Shown piece by piece: positions 23,062 through 33,555 of a stretch of 64,000 nucleotides of DNA (its first letter is position 1; each line of letters starts with the position of its first letter). Source of the stretch: Rhizophlyctis rosea (Eukaryota > Chytridiomycota > Chytridiomycetes > Rhizophlyctidales > Rhizophlyctidaceae); contig JADGJC010000157.1 of the NCBI GenBank assembly GCA_027596075.1, positions 1 through 64,000 on the forward strand, in the 5' to 3' direction. The translations under genes and the position numbers were made by a program. Below the pieces are notes generated by a model that was given only the letters and a program-made list of their open reading frames with translations, was not told where the DNA came from and did no database searches.

Positions 23062-24724
23062 ATGTCTAGTAGACATGACCAGCTACAGAGAGGGGCGGTA
23101 GAAGCACGTGATGAGGGGGGGACGATGGGTGCGTCGGAGCCCGGTGGTGCTGGTGAGCTATCATCTCGCTTCACGTTGCTGGAGTTAGCGCGTTACTGTG
23201 GGAAACTCATAATGTCGCCTTCCCTGAAGACCCTTTCAGCAACTCGGAAGCAACGTCCTCACCTGTGAGCACAGACAGAGCCTTCCAGGTCGAGGAGCTC
23301 ACTCCGTCTATGGAGGTAAGCTTGACCTCAAAAAGCACAAACAACTTTACCCCTTATGGGAATACCTCGCCAACACAAAGAAATGCTAATGACCATCCCA
23401 GTTCATGCGAGTTATTCTACTACAAATCACCCAAACCGACTTGTCAATATCCACACTAAGCTATGACCCCTTACCGTCCCCTTCCATTGATTCACTACAC
23501 AACGACTTCCCATTGGCAAGCACTGATGGGCCAAATCCCGAATTCTACGAGGATGTGAGCAAGGTCATGGTTCTGGACATTGGGCAGTTGATGAGTGGGT
23601 ACGCCTTTGATGGTTTTGCGGAGATCCTTGATGTTCGCCATAACTCGGTGAACCTGCAGCAAATTTGGATGAATCAGATCGTGCGCGAGTGTTTCAAGTC
23701 AACACATCACATAAGATCTGTATTCTTCGAGCCGTCTCGGAGGCGCAGAAGAAGAAGATATGTAATCTTATTCGTGTCACGGCGGATTTGTTGCGCGTAT
23801 CCGGCTGTAGGTTTCCACTGAAATTGCTGTGCTCGCTGAACGCAATCTAATGCATCTCATGATCCTCAGCCCCTCCGGCACCTGATCACGCTCTGCAGAA
23901 GCACACATTGGAAAGGTAGTACCCTTTAGATTTGTGAACACAATAGCATTTTCTCTTACAATTCATGGTCGACAGCATCAAGCATTCCGTAGAAGAATAT
24001 ACCACACTGATTGAGAAATACGAAACGCAAATTGACGAGCTAAAGGTAATGTCGATAAACATTCCGAAATCGCGCGGCATACACTAAACACTCAGATAGA
24101 TACACCTGACGGACAAAACCTCACTACTTGAATCGCTCACCCACAAGTTCCAACAATTGGATGAGACAAATGCCGTAAGTTTTTGACGAAAGCATGGACA
24201 ACATGATGCATTTCGTACACAACGTCTGACGGATCACTGTACCTACGTCACTTACCAGACAATAATGACCCTTCTCAAAAAAGCTCAAAAGCAAAACGGG
24301 CTGCTCACGGCTCGCATGGCGCAGATTGATCGGTCGTCACAGGATGCGGCGGATAAGATTGAAGTAATGCAGAAGAAGATTGAGGAAAGGCGGGCGATCA
24401 TGAAGGAGAAATCTGATTTGGTGGGTGTTGGTGGGAAAATTCGCGTACCTGGTGTGGCCGCGACCCGTGCTGACATTAATGTCATTCTGACTCGCAGCTA
24501 GAAAGAATAGAGGAACGCTTGAAATTGTCTCCTGGCGGGGATGGAAGACCGTGGACGTGGAAACATGGACTGGCAGCCGGTAAGCGCCTCATCGAGGGGT
24601 GCATTTGCCATGGTCCTAAGGCCGATGTTAACCATTTGGCCGCTTCCGGTTTGCAGCCATCGTCGTTGCTCTTTTAGCTATATTGGGGCATTATATCCGG
24701 GTGTTGATCATGTTTGTGCTTTGA
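23062..24724 (+). CDS. tail-anchored coiled-coil protein
   Basis: Unrecognised family. Spliced segments can be read in order: RAFQVEELTPSME, FMRVILLQITQTDLSISTLS, EFYEDVSKVMVLDIGQLM, then through a GTGGGT site into INTSHKICILRAVSEAQKKK, LIRVTADLLRVS, PPAPDHALQKHTLE, IKHSVEEYTTLIEKYETQID, IHLTDKTSLLESLTHKFQQL, TIMTLLKKAQKQNGLLTARM, KIEVMQKKIEERRAIMKEKS and LERIEERLKLS. The last exon gives HGLAAAIVVALLAILGHYIR and ends at 24724. Heptad-like segments followed by one membrane segment at the extreme C-terminus indicate a tail-anchored protein, inserted in ER, outer nuclear or mitochondrial membrane. The first exon is uncertain, since the 23062 start and the next clear segment (NVAFPEDPFSNSEA) are in different frames and need a short intron I could not fix. 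Confidence 0.6.
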
Positions 24725-25060
24725 GAGTGCATGTGCATAGTTGAGGGTGGAAGTAACCAGCCCAGTGGCAATTGGTTGCTATTGTAAATAGTCGATGTCC
24801 ACGAACTCCTACGCGATTTGAGAAGAATGTACAGTATGGATGACTTTGCTGAAGGAATGATGTTGAGGGCATCGCCTTTCTCTCTCGGCATATTATCGTG
24901 ATTGTCTTCTCGTTGGTAAAGTGCTTTTGGGCACCATTATATACATGACATAAACACGATCAATTATGACTTATGGGCCCTGTTGAAGCTTGCGCGGCAC
25001 TCTCAGCCCGACCCTGACTAGATCTTCATACTCAACTTCCTCTGGCCTTCCGTCATGAAC
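24725..25060. other. intergenic between convergent genes
   Basis: 3' flanks of the coiled-coil gene and of the CxxC/F-box gene; no gene seen. Confidence 0.5.
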
Positions 25061-26096
25061 TCACTGCTTCAATCCCATCTCAATACATCCAAGCACCTTC
25101 TGCATCCTATCCCAATTCCTCACATGCGGGGACTTCATACACATTCCCACATATGCTTTCCAATTAACGTTCTCTGGTAGTGTTGAGTGCGACTCTGAGG
25201 ATGGGAAGTAAGGGCCTCGCCATTTGTTGCGGAGGCATATGTCTTTCCAGAGGAGGGATTGGGAGGGCGACGAGAGAAAGGTGCTGACGGATTTGGAAGT
25301 TCTGAGGAGGGTGCCGAGCGAGCTTAGAGGGAGGTGGGAGAGAATTTGGGTTTTTAGTTCTGGTGGTAGGAGTGGGAAGAGTGGAGTTGTTTGTTGAGGT
25401 GTCGGAGGTGTTGTTGATGGAGGCAATTCTGACCATTGTGAAGGTGTGGGGAAGACAGTGGGGTTTGCAATGACCCATTCTTGCCCCTTTGGAAGCGAGA
25501 AGAATTGTTGTTGCATGGGTCCTATGGCTCCATACACCTTTATTGGGAAGAATTCACACACATCGTTTGGACCAATTACGGAGACCCATTTGACAAAGTC
25601 TGAAAAGGCAAGCTTGGAGTGGGCCAGGTGGTTGGTAAGGATGGTAGAGCAGAGGGTGTGGAAGAGGTAACAATTTTCGTCACCGGTGTCCCAGGTTTCT
25701 GGTTCGACGTTGTATTCTCGTCTGCAAAGGCCTTCATCGGTGCACTTCCAGTTCACTATCTGTATGTTTGAATGCCAGAGTGAGAGAGACCGTCTTGTGG
25801 CACTTTGCCTGGTGCAGTGAGCTTACCTCCGGATACGCTTCTACATTTTCTGGGGTGGGTTCCAACTCGACATACATGATATCACAATCGTCATATGTGC
25901 CAGGAGGAGAGAAGGTACCACTTTCGGTCAGGGTGCAAACTGACTTGGTGTAGGAGTCCTGAAAGAAGTATTCTGTTCCTTCTGTGGGAGGCTCCTTGTC
26001 CACCGTTCTGCGCTTCTGACCGATGGTATATAAGTATCCTGATGCATCGTGAGGAGGCCCACCGCATAATACACAGTACGTTGTCCAGCAGCCCAT
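25061..26096 (-). CDS. CxxC/F-box protein, intact copy
   Basis: Predicted substrate adaptor of an SCF ubiquitin ligase. Two exons (26096-25827, 25759-25061) give 322 residues in phase. The N-terminus MGCWTTYCVLCGGPP carries a CxxC pair that may bind a metal. The middle region contains CTLTESGTFSPPG and ENCYLFHTLCSTILT. After a Pro/Thr linker an F-box-like motif follows: LLPPELKTQILSHLPLSSLG, LLRTSKSVSTFLS, LLWKDICLRNKW. Its interrupted relative lies at 2070-3277, about 23 kb away on the opposite strand, with the same order of elements. Its neighbours to the right are F-box genes of a different subfamily. Substrate unknown. Confidence 0.78.
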
Positions 26097-26685
26097 AATT
26101 GCTGCTGGTGTTCTTCGTCAAGTTGTAACGGAATTTGGTGGAAATTCGGTTGTGTTGGGGAAGAAATGGGGCAGAAAGTGGGCACGACTTGCTTTGGGAA
26201 TTGGAACGCCGCACACGAGCCACACACTTGCCATCGCCGCGTCCCATCACTGTTCAAAATGAAGTGGCGTTTTGTAGAGGCCCGTGCCACCAAATAACTC
26301 GCCACAAGACCCTGACGCGTTGCTTGATTTGTATCAAGGTCTGATAGTATGATTGGACTAAACGTCACCCTTCAAATTGAAGACGATCAATAATCTAAGC
26401 TGTAATAGGCGGACGATTGTGATTGACATTCCCGGTTCGATTCCGGGTCAGACCATTATTTTTTCATTTTCTGTGACCTTTTCTGCCGCTGCTCTTCCAT
26501 CAACCCCTTTCCAAACTCAAGTTCTCGCACCTGAACACAATGTACTTTCACGAATCTACAGCGCTATTCTGATAATTACACAACGAAAGCACAAACAGCA
26601 ACATAATTCCGCCGCGGTTCGACTTCCGATAATGTGATGCAACCGTCTGACGCTACTTCCCTCACCCATCGTCGTGCTTGCCATC
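26097..26685. other. gap holding the tRNA-like unit
   Basis: Apart from the Pol III unit at 26338-26454 this is the promoter side of the CxxC/F-box gene. It also contains the 3' flank of the first F-box pseudogene. No further gene is supported. Confidence 0.45.
26338..26454 (+). tRNA. tRNA-like Pol III unit with long insert; anticodon not assigned
   Basis: The 5' GGTCTGA and 3' TCAGACC ends pair over all seven acceptor positions. An A-box-like TAGTATGATTGG starts at acceptor +8, and a B box GGTTCGATTCC sits in a perfect five-pair T arm. A TTATTTTTT run, the Pol III stop signal, follows at once. The unit is 117 bases, about 45 more than a tRNA, so an intron in the anticodon loop is implied. 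However, I could not build a standard anticodon stem from the remaining bases. A degenerate tRNA gene or the head of a tRNA-derived element is therefore possible. Ends and direction are well supported; identity is not. Confidence 0.45.
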
Positions 26686-28121
26686 TCAAATAAAACCCTC
26701 ATCCCACGAATGAGGACCATAAAGCTCCACCGAACAGCCCAAATCCTCTATCAAACGCTTCTCTGTCCCCTTCACATCGCACTCATCCTCGTTCGTATCG
26801 AGGACAACTCTCTTCAACCCGCCATGTCTCGCCAAACCATCCCTCACAACGTCATAATTCCAGTCATCGACCTTGAACTCGAAGCTTTGTAGCGGGCCAC
26901 ATATTAAAGCCAGCAGCTGAGCCATTTTATTGCAACTGAACGGATGGTCACAAGCTCCGGCAGCTTCAAAGTGGAAGATGGTAAGATTGACCATCAGGTG
27001 AAGAGGGAGGGAGATGAAATCGTCGAAGGTGTGATCGGCATCATCCTCAAAGGTGAAGTTGAGCTCCGTAAGGTTTTGATAGGTTTGAAGTGAGATGGTG
27101 CGAAGGATGGGACCCCACGCGCGGCCATGGAGGTTCGTTGCGTTAGGTGGGAGAGGTCAAGTTCGAAGCTGGTATTGTCCTTCCAAGCACGGAGATCGAG
27201 AAGGGTGAGTTTTGTTAGGTTGGGCATGGCGGTGCCGAGGTGAGGAAAAAGGATGTCGATGCTGACTTTGCAGTATTCCAGCTGTGGGTAGCATAACGTT
27301 TGGGGTACAGGAACGAGCGGCTTTTCAGTTCTGTCACGTATCGGAACATCAAGGGTGAGATGTTTCAGCAATAGTTTGGACAGGAGGTCAAGGAGGCTGA
27401 TAAGAGGGGTCAACTCAATCGGGTACGGTGGAGTAGATGCCGTTGACAGCTTAAAAATTTTCAAACGAGGTGATTCCGTATTCGCCGCATTGCTGGAACT
27501 CGTGAATACTGGACTAAACACCTCAGTGATCTTCTTCATGATTGCACTCAGATCGTCATCCCTTCTGCAATCAAACTCAATCGAATAAATCTGTGTAGGC
27601 TTGACCTTGCTGAATGTGATGTCGAGGGTTTCCACAAAATTGGGCCCTGCGAGCTGTAAACTGCGCAAATGGGCGACCCGTAAGCTGTCTTCGAGAAATA
27701 TCTTATAGCCATCATGATAGGGCCGGTTGGGGAAATTCTGATAGTTGCGTACGTCCATGCAACTTCCCTCTCGAAGCTGAAACGCGAGTGCTGGCCAAAG
27801 TCGACAGACTTGCGCAAGATGCCGTCCGTAGCAGCGATGAGAGTAGTCGCAGTCGTGGTTGGTTGCTTCTGAGGGTACTCCGTGAGGAAAACCGTCATCG
27901 GGCTTGAGAATTTTGAAGATTTTGAATTGCAGTTCGGGAGGCAACATGGTGTTGAAGAGGCTAGGACCTTGCGGCGTGAAAGGGCCGATATGATAATGGG
28001 ATTGTGCAATGGGCCTAGGGTTGCGACGGCGGTTGGAAGGAGGCCATGTCATGACAAAGTGGAATTCTGCGGTACTGAAAGTGCAATATGAGGTAGTATA
28101 AGAAGTGTTAGTGAAAAACAT
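26686..28121 (-). pseudogene. F-box protein, tandem copy 1, frameshift near the C-terminus
   Basis: Member of a three-copy tandem family with an N-terminal F-box and a leucine-rich C-terminal region. The F-box reads LPPELQFKIFKILKPDDG, then GRHLAQVCRLWPALAFQL. Beta-strand-like repeats follow (RLKIFKLSTA, LLKHLTLDVP, MPNLTKLTLLDL). Translation is open from 28121 (or the ATG at 28052) to about 27140. At LDLSHLTQ the homologous sequence continues only in another frame: NLHGRAWGPILRTISL, then MVNLTIFHFE, ending near 26686. Against copy 3 about nine residues between SHLT and the GPSWGP-like motif are missing, so a deletion caused the shift. A truncated protein that keeps the F-box could still be made. 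Confidence 0.65.
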
Positions 28122-29207
28122 AGCGTAGGGACAGCAGGAAGCGGGTTAGACGAACTGGACTTCCAGAGGCACACATAGCATGACACGATGCAAACATACG
28201 TACTTGCATGGGCAATACGGTTTCATTGTAAACAAGTCAAGGAAGGTGAGTGGCCGGGCACCATCCGCACCGTCGGCAGAAGGAAGTACAGAGTTGTCAG
28301 ACATCAAGGGACAAAGACGGCAAGCGGACTTTCTAACATTCGTTACTTCAATTGGAAGTTACAAACCGGGGATGAAGTATGGGTGACACCAGTTACGACC
28401 TTAAACGACGTGCAAAGAAAACAAGCACATTGATCCGCGAAAGTTACAGGACTTCCAACCTTGCCACTTGGCAAAGGGATTTTCAGATGTCACCCTTGTG
28501 ATGTCTCTGTGTGGGGTCATGAGATGTCAGTGTGCTCACGTCACGTCAGCCTGTGCGAGGGCCAATCGTCACCCAACAGCTTCCTTACGAAAACCGTGCC
28601 TCGTCATGACGGGGTGAACATCCATTTGTCTCTGAAGCATGGTATGCAAGAACACTCGACTGGTTCGATGTCGCCCACGAAGCTACAGCAACGGAGTTTA
28701 CAGGAAGAAGTGAAAAAAGTAGAAGGAGGATCCCCTTCTCGCCTTTCAGAGTCCCACTGCAACTTTCCAGAATCCACATGTAGGACCCTGTCATTTGAAG
28801 ACCGGAAACGCACAAGATGCAAATACCAATAATAACTGAAAGGCGAACATATTTTGATTCTTAATTCACCCGTGCGACTGTCTTTACCTTCGAAACAGAT
28901 CAGACCTCCATGCGCTTAAATCTGTACTATGCGCAGACTTGCAAAGTACTTGCCTGATGGTGCACTTCTATGCCGATGCTGGTTGCATCGCGAAAGCTGT
29001 CAACCCATTCTGAACCTTCTCTAAAACAAGACGATCACGATGTAATTGCACACAAACTATCATACCCACTTGTGAATGGGCTATTTACATTCTGACTATC
29101 ACTACGAGATCACTTTCCATTTTTCATGTATAACTATGGTGGTAGGTTACCTAAATTGCATCTTACAAGTGGTCGATCTCCCTTTCCCTTAGCTCCTTTG
29201 ATCAAAA
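28122..29207. other. intergenic, no gene recognised
   Basis: This 1.1 kb region lies upstream of F-box copy 1 and downstream of copy 2. Frames of 60-120 codons on both strands show no motif. It may contain further decayed F-box material that I cannot align by eye. Confidence 0.4.
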
Positions 29208-30498
29208 TCAATCATCTTCATCATCTAGATCAGTGCTCCTACCAACAACCAGCACGATAAACCCCAAATCTATGTTTAGCTTCCCCTCATCCCCCGACAC
29301 GAACGAAATTTTCTTAGGGTTCCCGGTATGCGCAGCTCACCCATTTGGAAGCAGCTGAATGCGTAGGCGCAAGGCCCACTAACCTTGAACAGGAACTTGG
29401 TGAGCTTGGCCATTTCTTCGAAAGGAAGGGAGTACAGGTCTTTGGATTGGTGACGGATTAAAAGAACGGGTGCGCCCGGTGAATTTCAGTTTGATGAGAT
29501 TCTTGCAGGTTTGCGATGGGAGGGTACGGAGGGCCGGACCCCAGGAGGGGCCATGTAGGTGAAGGTTTCGTAAAGTGGGCTGCGTGAGGTAAGAAAGCTG
29601 CCTGAATAATTGGCCGTTAGGGATTGATGATTCAATGTGAGTTTGACTAAGTTTGGCATGGCCGCCGCAAAGTCTGGGAAGCCGAAGTCGGTGTCGATTT
29701 TGCAGCACTTGAGGTTGACATATCGGAGCGTGGGCGGTAAAGGGGCGGGGATCTTGTACGTCGGGTCCATTACCCACAGGTTGAGGGTCATGTTGGTCAA
29801 TGCGCATTTCGAAAGGAGTTCAAGCAGGGCGAGAAGGGAGGAATCCAAAGGCTGTCTGAGGGGTTCGACCAGAGCGAAGGTGTTGAGGGCAGGCTTTCCC
29901 TCTCACCATACTCATCTGGTGTCGTCATTGCCTTATCGAACAGATTGGTAATACGTTGTGCAATTGCGCACACCGGCACCAGCCGATCGCAATCGAGTGA
30001 AAGGTTTTGGATTTGTAAAGGGTTGATTTTGCTGAAAACGAGACCAAGTGTCGCGATGTAGGGATTTTTCAGCTTCACGATTCGGCAATAGGTGACGCGG
30101 AGGGAATCTTCCAAGAACAGCTTGTACCCATCGTGAAGGGGCTTGTCCTCAAACATTTGGTAGGAGGGTATATCCAAGTAATTGCCGCCTCGTAGTTGGA
30201 ACGCAAGCGCCCGCCAATGCCGACAGACTTGCGCCAGGTGTCGTCCACAGGAGCGATGGGAAAATTTGCAGATGTGTTTAGTCGCCTCTGGCAGAACTGC
30301 TTCCGATTCGTCGCTACCAGGTTCAAGTATCTTGAAGACTTTGAGTTGCAATTCAGGAGGGAGCGTGCACGTGAAGAAATCGGGAGGGGGAAGGGTGGAC
30401 TTGTTTTGCTCATCGATGCAGTTTGTGGTTGTGTCGGGGCTGTTAGGTGTTGTACCAGGGTCGGGAACGAGACGCCAATGAGTACCACCGTCCGCCAT
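29208..30498 (-). pseudogene. F-box protein, tandem copy 2, several frameshifts
   Basis: Starts MADGGTHWRLVPDPG; the F-box is LPPELQLKVFKILEPGSD followed by GRHLAQVCRHWRALAFQL. The frame changes at about 29900 (into KPALNTFALVEP and LLALLELLSKCALTNMTLNL). It changes again near 29610 (into LRNLHLHGPSWGPALRTLPS) and once more near 29460 (into SLPFEEMAKLTKFLFK). After the last segment a GTTAGT...AAG intron would join in phase to KISFVSGDEG and DLGFIVLVVGR, ending at 29208, a C-terminus not shared by the other copies. Three separate shifts make loss of function likely. Parts of the F-box half remain open. Confidence 0.7.
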
Positions 30499-31432
30499 GG
30501 CTCTCCTGGATGATGAGCAGGCAGGAAGTCATTAACAAAAGTCCATAAGACTTGGGCAAAGCGGATAGGAGACAAAGACACGGTCCGAATAAAGAAGGAG
30601 CCACCTACTTGCATCGGCAACGATAACGCTCGTAACAGTCAAGTGGATGAAGCACCTTGGGCTTGACAGGAACGGTAGACATTGTGGAGAACAGGTCGTA
30701 ACGTTTCGTTTGGTGTATGTGAGAAAATGATCTTTATAAAGGATGAGGATGAACGCGCAGCAAGTTACGGGTTGCTTTTCTGAACGGCATTCACGAGTGG
30801 ACTCTCAGTTGGAAGAAAGGAACGGTGCGTCTTCTTTATCATGCGGCAACCCCAAATGTAAAACTTGGAAGATGAGCGAAACCACCATGTTTCACCACGC
30901 AGCCACACTGGCCGGGCCTGACAATGGCATTGGAAACGGTTTCAGACCATGGATTGGGACAAGGGAAACAGGATCAGACTGGGCTCACGTATAGAAAGGA
31001 AATTTCTGGGATGGTGAATCTTGACAACTTGCGACTGGCTGACCAGACATTGAAGAAGCCTTGATTGCCGGAGAATCGAAGATTTGAAGATGAAAACAGC
31101 ATGTGGTGTGAAGACTAATCATAACTGGGCGCCGCCGACAATGTTTGTTTATGTGGCTGTATGTACATAGTAAACAAATGAACGAACTGCCAAAAGTGAA
31201 GCCCACATTTCACAAATTTCGCACAATCTTGACCATCTTACAGGTGAACCCGCCTTTAAAACATGCACATGCTATACACACTGGGATATTTGCCTATGCC
31301 CTACTGCCTACTCGCTACATCTTTTATGCAACTGCAGGAACATCGCTCTTGCCGCTAACCTTCATTCATCGTCAATCTCATCATCATCAGGCTCATCTGA
31401 ACCCCGAATATCGACGGGAATCCCCAATTCCC
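30499..31432. other. intergenic, no gene recognised
   Basis: Upstream region of F-box copy 2 and 3' side of copy 3. Part near 30660-30700 resembles sequence near 32960-33010 (shared words such as GACATTGTGG), as expected for promoters duplicated with their genes. Confidence 0.4.
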
Positions 31433-32805
31433 TCAATTCCCCCTATCACCCTCCAATCTAGCGTCTTGCTCATCAGTTTCGATGACACCCGAAGTCAGCC
31501 TATTCTGCGTTGCCAACCCATCTCTCACGGCCTCAAAATCCCAATCCCAAACATGGCACTTGAGCTCTTGCAAAGTGACTGGTAGGAGATACAGCAGGCG
31601 ACGCAACTCGGCGCAGCTGATGGTGCCGTCTCTTCCCACCATGTTATTCAGGTGAAGGATGGTAAGATTGACCATTTGTTGGAGAGGAAGAGAGGTGAAG
31701 TGGTCGAAAGTGTAGTAGTCATCATTATCGTCGTAGCTGATTTTGAGCTTGGTCAGATGTTGACAAGTTGTGGTTGGGAGGGCACGAAGAGCCGGGCCCC
31801 AAGATGGACCGTATAGGCGGAGCTTTGTGAGGCTGATGTTCGTCAGGTGGGAGAGGTTGAGCGGAGAATGGGCTGTGGAATGGTGAGACTGCTTTTGATG
31901 GAGCGTGAGTTTTGTCAAGCTGGGCATGGTTGAGTTAGGAAAGGCGAGGTCGGCTGTGAAAATGCCCCGCACGAGCTGAGCATATTGCAGATGGGTTGGT
32001 AACGCAACGGGTCGGTTTTTGTGCTGATCCTCCATAGGGATTTTGAGTGACAGGTCTTCCAACGGGCATTTTGACAGGAGCTCAAGTAGACGGATAAAAG
32101 TCGACGATAGGGTCTGAAGCGACGGTGTGAAGAGGTGGAAGGATTTCAGACGAGGCATCTCCGTCCCTCCCGCTTGATTGGGCGTTGCAGGCCTACTGAA
32201 CAGCTCAGTGACTTGCATCAAAATCGCCGAAAAGTCATCCTCCTCTGCGCAGCTTAGTTCGAGGTGTTGGATTTGTATGGGGTTGATTTTGTCGAATACA
32301 AGATGGATTGTTTCGGCCAGCTGAGGGCCATTCAGACTGAGAGTTCGCACGCGAGGCACCCGGGTTTCATCTTGAAGGAAGAGCTTGTATCCGTGTTGGG
32401 AGGGACGGTCGTGAAGGTTTTGGTAGGAAGGTATGTCAAGGCAGTCGCCGTCCCGCAGCTCGAAAGCAAGCGCCCTCAATGCCGACAGACTTGTGCTAAG
32501 TGCCGACCATACGAGCGATGTGAGCACTCGCAATCAGTATTGGTTGCCTCTGGCGGAACGCCCACAGGACTGATATTACTGTCGGGCTCGAGCATTTTGA
32601 ATATCGCGAGTTGCAGCTCAGTCGGTAATTTGGTGTTGAACTGATCGGGACCTGTTGGATTGTGGGTGTGGTCGATCTTGGCAGAAGGTGCTTCCGGATA
32701 GTTTGTGGCTACGGGCCTGTCAGAGGTGGACCAGGAATCAGATTGGCTCAATCTGTACGCACGGAGCGCACCCCTAAGCCGTGAGCGCCTAAGCAAGGTA
32801 AGCAA
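31433..32805 (-). pseudogene. F-box protein, tandem copy 3, single frameshift
   Basis: The F-box half (LPTELQLAIFKMLEPDSN to GRHLAQVCRH) is read from 32805 to about 32476. The rest, LRALAFELRDGDCLDIPSYQ through MPSLTKLTLHQ, LYGPSWGPALRALP and MVNLTILHLNN, is open in another frame down to 31433. The break lies where copies 1 and 2 read VCRxW; here one base is missing after the CAT codon, which creates a TGA. Everything else aligns without a gap, so one base separates this copy from an intact gene. A sequencing error therefore has to be excluded before calling it dead. Confidence 0.65.
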
Positions 32806-33555
32806 TACGGAAGGGGGCCGATGTTCAGATGGAGTGTGCCGAAAACAAGTGGGAACTGAATCTGAAGACCGAAAAGCAAAAGAACGACACTTACCAACAC
32901 ATGCAACGAGGCCTCAATTCCAAGTCAGCCATCGTATGCCCCATATTGTGGCCAGCACCATTATCGGTAGAGAGTGTAGGATTGAGAGACATTGTGGCAA
33001 CCAGATCACAACGCTTGTTCAGCTAAATGGAGAATAGACTTGTCGCTCACTGAACGCGGACGAAGCAAGTTCTCTTCTCCTCGAGTGAAGAGTGAAATGA
33101 GGAGTCAAAGCTGAACGACGTGGGAAGGGCCACCAATTTCAGTGAGACCTTTCTGGCTTTGCCAAGCCGGCATTGAGCAATTCATATGCATGTTTCAGGC
33201 TGGGCGTGCTGCCGGTCATGAGGTCGAAACATCATACAAATCCCCATGTGCATGCTCCGTCATACGCTGAATGATGTGAAACATGTAACGGTGAAGTTTT
33301 AGGGTGTTGGTAGCAATAAGAGTTTAGGCAGATGATAGGCCGGTACCTCTCGACCCTCTCCTTCAGATCCGCACATTTGCATCTTCCAAATATCCCAATG
33401 GTCCGGACAAATTATACAGACCGTTCGATTTCCTGTGATTGCGCACATTTTATGTTACGAATGCACATAAAGAGGACATGCGTGTGACTTATATTTACAA
33501 ATGGAGAAAAAGCAGGTGTCGCATCCAAAACTGATAGCCCTTCCAAAATCCGGAC
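32806..33555. other. intergenic, no gene recognised
   Basis: Upstream side of F-box copy 3 and 3' flank of the Enp2 gene. No motif-bearing frame. Confidence 0.45.

Noticed and set aside
25928..26368. A 146-codon minus-strand frame overlapping the start of the CxxC/F-box gene, with CGSCAAFQFPKQ-like sequence
   Set aside because: It starts inside the tRNA-like unit and overlaps a well-supported exon in another frame. I recognise no domain; more likely a chance frame or an old relic.
28122..33555. A transposable element as the cause of the F-box island
   Set aside because: No transposase, integrase or reverse-transcriptase motif and no long terminal or inverted repeat was seen; plain tandem duplication explains the array.
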